Of a stretch of DNA of 16,719 nucleotides, positions 5,238 to 13,208 are shown piece after piece. The notes below the pieces were generated by a model. That model made no database searches and was not told the origin of the DNA. It saw only the letters and a program-made list of their open reading frames with translations. The DNA lies in the NCBI GenBank assembly GCA_034434895.1, contig DAOTYI010000035.1, positions 1 through 16,719 on the forward strand. Direction: 5' to 3'. This DNA is from DAOTXL01 sp034434895. Lineage in GTDB: Bacteria; Chloroflexota; Anaerolineae; JAAYZQ01. The translations under genes and the position numbers were made by a program. Numbering within the stretch: position 1 is the first letter of the stretch; every line of letters starts with the position of its first letter.

Positions 5238-8200
5238 ATGAGTATAGACTTTGAACAAGCAGCTCAAACTCTCTGTCGGGAGTATATCAGCAAAGCCCAG
5301 GATTGCCTGAGGAACAATGACCTGGATGGCGCTTATGCTTATCTGGAAAAGGCGTGGGGCAAGGCTAATGAGCGATTACGGCAGGATATCGCCGATCTCC
5401 GCATTCAGATCGAAAACCGGCGAGGGGAAATAGTCCGGGATCTGGAAAGCCAAATCCAGGCAGCATTGCAGGCCGAACCGTTTGATGAGGAAGCTGTCCA
5501 GTCACTGATTGTCCGGTTGGAGGGGTTGATCCCTGAGGATGGGCGAATCTCTGTCTGGAAGGACAGGGCCCGGGAGCGAGCAAAGGGCTGGAGGCAGGCT
5601 CAAGAGATCGGCCAGATTAAAGGGGAGGTGGAGAAGCGGCTGGAGAGTGCCGAAAGGCGGCGGAAAAGGGGGGATAGCCCTGCATTTATTGAGGAGGATT
5701 ATGGAGAAGCCCTCAGAATTGCCGAATCGGCCCTGGCTAACTATCCTGAGGCCTGGGAACTGGATGATCTGGTCCGGCAAGTTCGAAGCAAGCGCGCAAC
5801 CATTGTAGCTTTGCTTGGGCTCCTGACCACCGTGGGGGCAACAGGGCATTACAGGGAAGTTATCGAGAGCCTGAGAGCAAAGGATCCCACCGAGGAGGTT
5901 GAGGTCTATGATCTGGAAGGTCGCTTTCTCAAGCGCCTTCCGGCGAGAGAGGCCATAGAGGAGTATAAGAAGCAGGCAGCTCAATGGGTAATAGCCAAGA
6001 CGCCGGGCAAAATCGAGGATGCACGCAGGGCTTTGTTTGTTGATCATTCTCCCGAGGGCGCTTTTCGGATCGTGGAGGAATTTCTATTAAACACCAGCGG
6101 CCTGATGCCCGATCCGGAAAAGGCTGCGATTGAGGAGCTTCTGAGGGAAGAGATCGAACCGGCGCGCCAGAAACGCCAAGAGGCCTCAAGATTGTTGATT
6201 GAGGCAGAGAGCCTGGCCGACGTGACTCAGGCCTGGGAAAAACTCAGGACGGCCAGGCAGCAAGATCCCCACATCCCTGATCTGGGGCGGGTAGAGGCTA
6301 CGCTGCGGACCAGACTTCAGGCGCGTGTGAGGCAGGGGCTGGAGGAGGCCAGGAGCCTGTTGGAGAAGCGTTTGCTCTCGGAGGCCAGACAACGGGTCCA
6401 GGAGGTGCTGAAAGAGGCCAGGCTGGATCAGGCTCCGGAGATCGTTGCGCTCCAGAACCAGCTCAGTGAACTGGATGCCCGCATCCAGGTTGTCCAGAAG
6501 CAGGCCAAAGATGTAGAAGATATTGTGGCCGATATCCGGAAGTTGCTCGATAAAGGCACCCGGGAGGCCGGTGAAGAGGCCAGACGAAAATTTGAAGCCC
6601 TGCAAGACCGCCTGGGTCAGGCAGCGAACGAGTATCCGGAGATCCAGGCCATTGCTCCGCGCCTGACTGCCTCGCTGGACCTGGCCCGTTTCCTGGCTTC
6701 GGTAGATGATCTGCTCAAGGGCAGTGATGACCAGGCATTGCAGGAAACTTTGCAAGAGCTATCGAACATCCGGCCCAGGTACCCCGATAGAAGGGATATT
6801 CTGGACAGGTATGAGAACCGGCTCAAAGCACGGCTGGCCTTTCTGCAAGCTGTTCGGGAGAAAGAGGCGGGTTCTTTGCTGGAAGCGGAGCGCCTGCTCA
6901 AGATCGCGACTCTGGGCGACGACCGGCCTGAGGCTCAAAAATGGCTGCAGGAGATTGAGGAAGGTCGAAGGCGAGATGCAGAAGCCCGTCAGGCTTTGCA
7001 GCAGGTGCGACCTTTTCTCACCACCAGGCCGGAGGAAGCATATAGGGTCCTGGTAAGCTGGCGCCAAGACCCCTGGATTCTCAGCCGCGATGAAGTGAAA
7101 GAGGCCTGGCGTCAGATGGCCATTGCCTGGCAACCAAAGGTGGAAGAGGAGTTAGAGGCTCTGCTTCAAGCTCCGGTTGGCAGCCTGGATATAAACCGGA
7201 TTCGTTTCCTGGTGGAAGAGGTCCTCGTTCAACTTGGCCATCCCCGCGCCCAGGCCTGGCGGCAGCGCGCCCTCCCTCGATGCTATCGTGACTTTGCCCT
7301 CGCTTTCGAGGAGCAAGAGAACTGGACCGAGGCCGTCAAGTGGTGGGGGAATGCGGTCAAGGAAGCTTCATCTGAGGAAAAAACTCTCTACCTGGAGCGG
7401 CAGGAGAGCGCTCAGCTCCAGGAGGCGTTGCACAAGTTGGACCCGACCGATTCAAGCGACGCCGTGCGGGACAGGTTGAAAGAGCTGGAGAAAAAGTATT
7501 CGCAAAGTGTTGAGGTCAAAGGACGGCTGGCCAGGCTTTATCAGGCACGGGGGGAAGAGGAGAATGCCCTCCACTATGCTGAATGGGGACTGGCGTTGAT
7601 CGAACGATCGAAACGGGGAGAGGAGCACCGTTCAGCTCTTGAGGAGGTGCGGGGGTGGGCCCAAAAGGTGAAAAAGGCGGCGGGGCAGAAACGGGAGATA
7701 GAGTCCCTGCTGGCTCTAGATCGGGGGGTGGAGGATTTTACCCAGGCGGCCACAAAAGCTCAGCAGCTTCTGACCGATTTTCCGGAGCTGAGAGCCGATC
7801 TGGAAATCTGGTGGCGAGGGCGTAAAAGCCAGGCGATCCAGGACTTAAGTCAAAAGATGGAAAACCTGGAACTCCAGCAGGAGACTCTTTTTGACCAGAT
7901 CGAGATCGCCAGTCGTATTTTGTGCCTGGATAAAAACCACCACAAGGCTCGAGAGAAACTCGCTCAGTTTGATGTAAGCCTGGAGAAGTTGCGGGATGAG
8001 GCGGAACGGCTTGAAACCAATAAAGCAGGGCGTGATTTCGGCGGGGATCCGGCCAGAGCTCTGGACGAGCATCTGAAGAGGGCGATTCAGTTGCGGGATC
8101 AGGCACGTCAGGGTCGTGATGTTTTGAAGCGATTTGGTTCCTATCTAGGAGATCGGCGTCCGGATGAAGTCAGTACATTGATCCATGACCTGGAAAGCCT

Positions 8201-9278
8201 GGTAGATAACCTGCAAAAGTTTCAGGCAGCACTGAGCAGAGCCCGTGGTGGTTTAACGGCGGCCAAAGGCAGCGGCGACTGGAGTGTCGTGGAAGCTGCT
8301 TTGAGGGAGATTAAGAACCTGGGATATGACGAGCATCAAAGCACCGAGCAGTTGAAACAGGAATATCACCGCAGTAGAGAACGGCGCCAAAATCTCGAAA
8401 AGTTAGCCGGACAGATCGCAGATCTGTGGAAACAGGATCGTTTTCGAGAGGTGGTGGCTGCCCTGGACCGGATGGCCAGTCCAGAAGAAGGAGATCCGAA
8501 TGGGGAGTACAATATTGGGCCGGGGTTGAGCCTCCAGGATGCAGAGGGGCGCACTTTGTCACGCGGGATAAAAGGGTGTCGGGAGTTGGTTGAGGCGCGG
8601 CAAAGTCAGGTGGACACGATGGAGGGGTGGTTGCAACGCCTGCGAAGTTGGGCCGATTGGCCCCGGATTGAGCAAGAGATCGAACAATTGTTGAACAGAG
8701 GCAGGTTTGATGAAGCGTTCTGTCTCTATCAAACAAACGCAGGAAGCCCAGAAGATGCTGCCGCGTGGCTGATCAGGCCAGATGCCAACCCATCCTCCAT
8801 GCTGGATGGGATAACTCTGGAACAGGCTTCTGCTTACTTGAAACACCCTCCCATCCCTCCTGAGAAGTTAGCAAGTAAACGGGCTCAGGCGGTGCTGAAT
8901 GAAGCGAAGGAAAAGTTGGGAAAGGTGACTAAATGGCTTGAAGCTGCCCACCAGCGGGGCCGGGATATCCAGAACAGACGGGAAGAATGGGATAAAGCCT
9001 GGGAGGAGTTGAACCGGGCTCAAAGAGCCTTGAACCGGCTGACCAGGGGAGGGCCTCCGGTCACACGGCCGATCCGGCAGTGGCTCCATCGTCAGGAGAT
9101 TAAGGACCTTGAAGCGCGGCGTACTGTGGCCATAGAAGGTTGCAAGCGTGTCTGTCCTGGTCATCCGCTCCTGGAACGGTTTGACTCAACCCCCTGGCCC
9201 CCTTCCCCTCTCCACGGCGGAGAGGGGAAGGGGGTTGGGGAATGGGGTGAGGTCCACCTTGACCGCCATTTACGTTAA
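5238..9278 (+). CDS. Giant alpha-helical, TPR-like repeat protein (1346 aa), unknown function
   Basis: Almost wholly helical and highly charged (Glu, Arg, Lys, Gln, Leu), with no signal peptide or convincing membrane helix, so cytoplasmic. Degenerate TPR/helical-hairpin units recur throughout, e.g. about 20-45 ('AQDCLRNNDLDGAYAYLEKA'), about 160-185, a 'SLLEKRLLSEARQRVQEVL' unit at about 370-390, and the best TPR-like unit at about 757-785 ('RLARLYQARGEEENALHYAE'). Long coiled-coil-prone stretches separate them. A mildly hydrophobic stretch near 187-203 is too polar at its ends to call a membrane helix. The ATG follows a purine-rich GGGAGAGAGAAGAG leader. The final 30 residues (about 1317-1346, P/G-rich) are encoded by a hairpin repeat and look acquired. 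The gene leads the operon with the metallophosphoesterase, vWA and tubulin-like genes, which suggests a scaffold or adaptor role. No named family is recognised. Confidence 0.85.
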   Translation: MSIDFEQAAQTLCREYISKAQDCLRNNDLDGAYAYLEKAWGKANERLRQDIADLRIQIENRRGEIVRDLESQIQAALQAEPFDEEAVQSLIVRLEGLIPEDGRISVWKDRARERAKGWRQAQEIGQIKGEVEKRLESAERRRKRGDSPAFIEEDYGEALRIAESALANYPEAWELDDLVRQVRSKRATIVALLGLLTTVGATGHYREVIESLRAKDPTEEVEVYDLEGRFLKRLPAREAIEEYKKQAAQWVIAKTPGKIEDARRALFVDHSPEGAFRIVEEFLLNTSGLMPDPEKAAIEELLREEIEPARQKRQEASRLLIEAESLADVTQAWEKLRTARQQDPHIPDLGRVEATLRTRLQARVRQGLEEARSLLEKRLLSEARQRVQEVLKEARLDQAPEIVALQNQLSELDARIQVVQKQAKDVEDIVADIRKLLDKGTREAGEEARRKFEALQDRLGQAANEYPEIQAIAPRLTASLDLARFLASVDDLLKGSDDQALQETLQELSNIRPRYPDRRDILDRYENRLKARLAFLQAVREKEAGSLLEAERLLKIATLGDDRPEAQKWLQEIEEGRRRDAEARQALQQVRPFLTTRPEEAYRVLVSWRQDPWILSRDEVKEAWRQMAIAWQPKVEEELEALLQAPVGSLDINRIRFLVEEVLVQLGHPRAQAWRQRALPRCYRDFALAFEEQENWTEAVKWWGNAVKEASSEEKTLYLERQESAQLQEALHKLDPTDSSDAVRDRLKELEKKYSQSVEVKGRLARLYQARGEEENALHYAEWGLALIERSKRGEEHRSALEEVRGWAQKVKKAAGQKREIESLLALDRGVEDFTQAATKAQQLLTDFPELRADLEIWWRGRKSQAIQDLSQKMENLELQQETLFDQIEIASRILCLDKNHHKAREKLAQFDVSLEKLRDEAERLETNKAGRDFGGDPARALDEHLKRAIQLRDQARQGRDVLKRFGSYLGDRRPDEVSTLIHDLESLVDNLQKFQAALSRARGGLTAAKGSGDWSVVEAALREIKNLGYDEHQSTEQLKQEYHRSRERRQNLEKLAGQIADLWKQDRFREVVAALDRMASPEEGDPNGEYNIGPGLSLQDAEGRTLSRGIKGCRELVEARQSQVDTMEGWLQRLRSWADWPRIEQEIEQLLNRGRFDEAFCLYQTNAGSPEDAAAWLIRPDANPSSMLDGITLEQASAYLKHPPIPPEKLASKRAQAVLNEAKEKLGKVTKWLEAAHQRGRDIQNRREEWDKAWEELNRAQRALNRLTRGGPPVTRPIRQWLHRQEIKDLEARRTVAIEGCKRVCPGHPLLERFDSTPWPPSPLHGGEGKGVGEWGEVHLDRHLR
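9186..9252. repeat. C-rich/G-rich hairpin repeat overlapping the 3' end of the giant gene
   Basis: A perfect 16-bp stem (CCCCCTTCCCCTCTCC at 9198-9213, loop ACGGC, its complement at 9219-9234) sits in a C-rich then G-rich context ending GGGGTGAGG. Elements of this 'ccctctcc...ggagagggg...ggggtgagg' type are, from memory, dispersed and usually intergenic in Chloroflexota. Here it is translated as the C-terminal tail of the giant protein. It could also act as an RNA structure between this gene and the next. No T-run follows it. Confidence 0.6.
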
Positions 9279-9320
9279 TTTAACAGTGTCGAGGTAGTTA
9301 CGTCATAGAAGGAAGGACAT

Positions 9321-10229
9321 ATGCTCATCGCCGTTTTGTCCGATCTTCACGGCAATCTGCTCGCGTTTAACGCCGTGCTGGACGATGCTCAACAACAAGG
9401 AGCAGAGGAATTCTGGTGCCTTGGCGATGTGGTGGGCTATGGCCCGTGGCCCCTTCAGGTCTGGCATGGGCTGTGCCGGTTGAACATCCCACCCTGGGGA
9501 TGGGTGGCCGGCAATCATGATTGGGGGCTTGTGGGGCATCTGAATGAGGGCAACCACATTGTCCTCGGCGGCCAGCACTTTCCGATGGGCTACTTTCGGC
9601 CTGAAGCCAGTTGGGTGATTGCTTTGCACAAGGACGCCTTGCAGAATCAGGTTGCTATGCTGGAGCATCTGGCTTGGTTGCCGGTCGTGACTTCGCCCTG
9701 TGCCGGGGTCTATCTGGCTCATGGTCGTTTCATCCACAACGATCCGACAGGATGTGTCATCCAATATGTTCGTAGACGGGCCGAAGCAGAGGTCTGTTGG
9801 CAGGCGTTGCACGACCACCCTTTGCCTTGGGGCGAAGATGCTGTCCGGCAACGGGTGTCGCCTGAAGGGTGGCAGTCACCTCGACTGATGATCGTAGGAC
9901 ATACCCATGAGCCGGCTCTCTGGCAGCGGGATTCCAGGTTGCCCTCCAATGGCAACCGCTGGACCCGGTTGTCGTTGCCCATTGACGGCTGGCTTCCCCT
10001 GGAGGATTTAGAGGACCGGCCGGTGCTGATGAACCCCGGCAGTGTGGGGCAGCCCCGTGATGGCAGTACATTGGCTCGCTATGCCCTGTTGGAGTGGCAC
10101 CCGCCAGATACCCCCCGGCTTCTCATCCGGCAAATCCAGTATGAGTACCGGCAGGTTCAGAGAGAGATGCAGAATCAGGGCTATCCTGAACAGTTGATTG
10201 CTATGCTGGGCCCAGAAGGTGCACGGTAG
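9321..10229 (+). CDS. Calcineurin-like metallophosphoesterase
   Basis: 302 aa, cytoplasmic, close to the YfcE/MJ0936-type phosphodiesterase length plus an insertion. All metal-binding motifs are present: D8-x-H10 ('SDLHGN'), G35-D36 ('LGDVVGYGP'), G64-N65-H66-D67, H134 ('LAHG') and G193-H194-T195-H196. The binuclear centre should therefore be active, hydrolysing a phosphodiester or phosphomonoester. Relatives act on cyclic nucleotides, Ap4A or phosphoproteins, and the sequence does not decide between these. The ATG follows GGAAGG. The gene lies 42 bp after the giant helical gene, and its stop is 9 bp before the vWA gene. In an operon that also encodes a Ser/Thr kinase, it is a candidate phosphatase that takes the place usually held by PP2C; this role is inference. 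Confidence 0.9.
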   Translation: MLIAVLSDLHGNLLAFNAVLDDAQQQGAEEFWCLGDVVGYGPWPLQVWHGLCRLNIPPWGWVAGNHDWGLVGHLNEGNHIVLGGQHFPMGYFRPEASWVIALHKDALQNQVAMLEHLAWLPVVTSPCAGVYLAHGRFIHNDPTGCVIQYVRRRAEAEVCWQALHDHPLPWGEDAVRQRVSPEGWQSPRLMIVGHTHEPALWQRDSRLPSNGNRWTRLSLPIDGWLPLEDLEDRPVLMNPGSVGQPRDGSTLARYALLEWHPPDTPRLLIRQIQYEYRQVQREMQNQGYPEQLIAMLGPEGAR

Positions 10230-10238
10230 GAGGAAGAG

Positions 10239-13178
10239 GTGAAGTCAAGAGGTGGATTGCTTGCTTGCGCGATGGTGTTTATCGGCCTGTTCTTGTGGCT
10301 GATGACCGGGAACAGAGCCCAGGCCCAGCCCCCCCAATATGATGGCCTGGACATTGTGTTCATCGTGGATCAATCGGGCAGTATGTGTGGAGAAGCGTGC
10401 GACTGCGACAAGCATCCGGAGGCGAACGACCCACTCGGCCTGCGTTTTTATGGGGTCCAACATGCCATCTCGTGGTTAGGGGTAGATCAGTGGCAGATCC
10501 ATCCGAAGGCAACCTATCAGGTAGCCGTTGTTTACTTTGGGAGCCGGGCTCAGATACTCAACTTTGGCACAACCGAGATGCCTTATTATTGGGAGACGAT
10601 CTCCTCGGGCAATGAAGAAGAATGGCTGCGGCAAGAGGCGGCTCTGAAGTCCAGCCTGGCCCCTGGCTTCCTGGCCAGGCACCACCTGGGCGACACCAAC
10701 TTTTTGGCCGCTTTTGAGCAGGCGGAAAGGCTATTTGCCCAACTGGATGCTGCAGGTGCCGGCCAGAATCATCGCCGGGCCATCATCGTCCTGACAGACG
10801 GCCAGGCTTATGTAGATGAAGAGGGGTTCAGCCTGCGCACTCATATGGAGCAATTGATCGCTCGGAGCCAGGAGAATTTTCCCTCCCCCCGGTATACGAT
10901 CTATGTCGTGGCTATGAACGATGCCGAACGCCATTACTGGAACACCATCTATGCCAATTACTGGGCCCAGGTCACCGGCGACCCGGCTCGCGCTCAGCTC
11001 GTCCGCCTCAACGAGACCGACGTCGGGATCCGGTTCCGAGAGATCTTGCGAGAACTGACCCAGGGGATGTCTGGAAAAGTCATTATCGAGAAACAGATAG
11101 AGGTCGGTCCTCAGATCATCCCCCCCTACCTGGCTGAAGTCAAGTTTACTTTTTACAAGGCCGAAATTTCCGAAAGTTCCGTGATCACCGATGCCTTGGG
11201 CCGTGATGTCAAGGCACTGGGCGCAACGGCGGGTGTCAAGGTGACCGGCCAGGACACTCCCATTGAAGAGGTGACCGTTGCCAATCCTGAACCAGGCCGG
11301 TGGGTGATCGCTGTTGCAAAGGGGTCCGAAACGGAAATCGTCATGCGCCAGGTTCCGGCGCAAGGGAGCCTGGAAAAACCGGTCGGTGTGCAATATCGCC
11401 AGATGCCAACCCAGATCGTGTATCGCCTGGAGGATATCAACGGCAACCCTCTCCCCGTCTACCAGGATCCCATCTATCAGTTGCTGGTAACGGCTACCAT
11501 GCAGGCAGGGGGGCGGACCTGGCCGGTTCATTTGCGGCAGAGTGGGCAGAGCCGCTACGAGGGCGAGTTTGTGCCTCCTGTCGTGGGTTCCTATGGGGTC
11601 CATGTCGAAGCCATCAGCCATGATCTGAGCGGCCAGCGCATTGAGGTCCTGGCCGGCAAACCAAACCCCTTTGAGGTCCGCTCCCTTACTGCTGAATCCC
11701 GGCTGTCTGGCAACCGCCTGACTCAATATGAGCCGGCTCCTCTGCGTTTTGGCCTGATTGACAGCTCCAATCTGTCGGCCGGCGTTGCAGCTCAGATCAG
11801 CGCCCAGGCGATCATCACCGACCCGGCCGGTCAGGTGTGGACCCTCCCTCTCCAGGTCCAACAGGCGGACGAGTGGGCTGCTACTTTTACCCCCCTGACT
11901 GTCGGTCCCCACCAGATCCAGGTGATCGGCCGGGCTTATGATTCGCAGGGCCGGGAGTATGTGCCGCTGAAGGTGGCTTTTCCTCCTCTAGAGGCTGTTG
12001 CCCCGACAGTGGTCTGCCAGCTTTCGGCTCCCCCTTATAGACAGTATCACGGGATCACGGCAACCTGCCGGCTCCATGATAGCAATGGGGACCCGCTGAC
12101 GTTAGATCCGGCCTACCAACTCCAGATGGAGACCTCCCTGCAGGCAGCAAGTCACCAGCAGGCTGTGGTGCCTCAGATGTCTACTCCGGCAGAATGGACG
12201 GCCGTCTTTTCGCCCACGACCGATGGGCCGCAACGCCTGATTTCCACTTTCAAGGTCAAAAACATGGCAACAGGTGGACAGTCGGTGCTGGCTCGGACAG
12301 AGCAAGAGTTATTGGTTCTCAAAACAACTCTGGTTGATCTCCAGATCCCCGACACCACCAACCGCCGCCAACCGGTGCGCTCGGTTCTGTTTCAACCCCA
12401 GCCGATGGTGGTTGAAGCCCAGTTGTTGGCCGATGGCGAGCCGGTGGCCGCCAACCAGGTTATGAATGGGAATCCGGAGAGGCCCCTCTCCATCCGCGTG
12501 TGGGACGGTGAGGGGCAAGATCGGTCCGGTGAGATAGCCTGGAAACCGACCGACAGGCCGGGTCTCTTCCGTGCTGAAGGGGAGAATCTCGGCCGGGGAA
12601 AATACATGGTTGAGGTCCAGGCCTCTGCTCCGTTAAAGGAAAGTTATATGTACGGTACCCGGTCCCAGAGGTTGACCATCCAGCGGATCGAAAACCCGGT
12701 GTTGGCGGGCGGGGCAGTGGCCGGTTTGGTGAGTTTGTTTGCTGCCCTGGTAGCAGCCGCTGTCTTGATCCGCCACAATATCAGGTTGGCCCAACACCCC
12801 TGCCGGGGATTCCTGGTAGTGGTTGATGCGGATGGTCGAATCCTGTGGCAAGAGGACCTGGAAAAACCCGGAGAAAAGAAAAAGAACCGGTGGGTGTATG
12901 ACCTGACTCAGGCGGCCCCGCTCAGTTTTATCGAGAAGCTGGTGGTCACATGTAACACCGATCAGGAAGCGGAGGCCGGTCTTGTCAATGTGCATGTGAT
13001 CCTGGATAAAGGGGATGAACTGGATTTTCAGATGCAGCCGCAGAGCTGGCAGGAGGTTGTGCCCAACCTGATCTGGCTGCTTAAAGACCTGGGGGCGACC
13101 GATCCGGCTCAGATCAGGGGAATGATCTCCTCATCCCCACGGGGAGGCAGGGCAGCGGACGTGGGCGATCTTGCCTGA
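10239..13178 (+). CDS. Type I membrane protein with extracytoplasmic vWA domain
   Basis: 979 aa. It starts at GTG 10239 with AGGAGG at 10228-10233, overlapping the preceding stop codon, so translation is probably coupled. A signal peptide (hydrophobic 'LLACAMVFIGLFLWLM', AQA-Q cleavage near residue 29) is followed by a vWA domain at about 36-275 with a complete MIDAS: D44-x-S46-x-S48, T153 and D187 ('VLTDG'). A Cys-rich insert (CGEACDCD) comes right after the MIDAS loop, where disulfides could form outside the cell. The region about 280-815 reads as a series of beta-sandwich (Ig/filamin-like) modules. One membrane helix (about 821-844), flanked by RHNIR, leads to a 135-residue cytoplasmic tail (845-979). 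The protein can thus bind a divalent-metal-dependent ligand outside and contact partners inside, next to the tubulin-like GTPase and kinase. Confidence 0.9.
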   Translation: MKSRGGLLACAMVFIGLFLWLMTGNRAQAQPPQYDGLDIVFIVDQSGSMCGEACDCDKHPEANDPLGLRFYGVQHAISWLGVDQWQIHPKATYQVAVVYFGSRAQILNFGTTEMPYYWETISSGNEEEWLRQEAALKSSLAPGFLARHHLGDTNFLAAFEQAERLFAQLDAAGAGQNHRRAIIVLTDGQAYVDEEGFSLRTHMEQLIARSQENFPSPRYTIYVVAMNDAERHYWNTIYANYWAQVTGDPARAQLVRLNETDVGIRFREILRELTQGMSGKVIIEKQIEVGPQIIPPYLAEVKFTFYKAEISESSVITDALGRDVKALGATAGVKVTGQDTPIEEVTVANPEPGRWVIAVAKGSETEIVMRQVPAQGSLEKPVGVQYRQMPTQIVYRLEDINGNPLPVYQDPIYQLLVTATMQAGGRTWPVHLRQSGQSRYEGEFVPPVVGSYGVHVEAISHDLSGQRIEVLAGKPNPFEVRSLTAESRLSGNRLTQYEPAPLRFGLIDSSNLSAGVAAQISAQAIITDPAGQVWTLPLQVQQADEWAATFTPLTVGPHQIQVIGRAYDSQGREYVPLKVAFPPLEAVAPTVVCQLSAPPYRQYHGITATCRLHDSNGDPLTLDPAYQLQMETSLQAASHQQAVVPQMSTPAEWTAVFSPTTDGPQRLISTFKVKNMATGGQSVLARTEQELLVLKTTLVDLQIPDTTNRRQPVRSVLFQPQPMVVEAQLLADGEPVAANQVMNGNPERPLSIRVWDGEGQDRSGEIAWKPTDRPGLFRAEGENLGRGKYMVEVQASAPLKESYMYGTRSQRLTIQRIENPVLAGGAVAGLVSLFAALVAAAVLIRHNIRLAQHPCRGFLVVVDADGRILWQEDLEKPGEKKKNRWVYDLTQAAPLSFIEKLVVTCNTDQEAEAGLVNVHVILDKGDELDFQMQPQSWQEVVPNLIWLLKDLGATDPAQIRGMISSSPRGGRAADVGDLA

Positions 13179-13208
13179 CAGAAGAGCTTTTGCTCACCGA
13201 GGTATCGA

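Noticed and set aside
5797..5847. Membrane helix in the giant protein near residues 187-203
   Set aside because: It is short and only mildly hydrophobic with Thr/Gly content, and it sits in a long charged helical protein; a buried helix is more likely.
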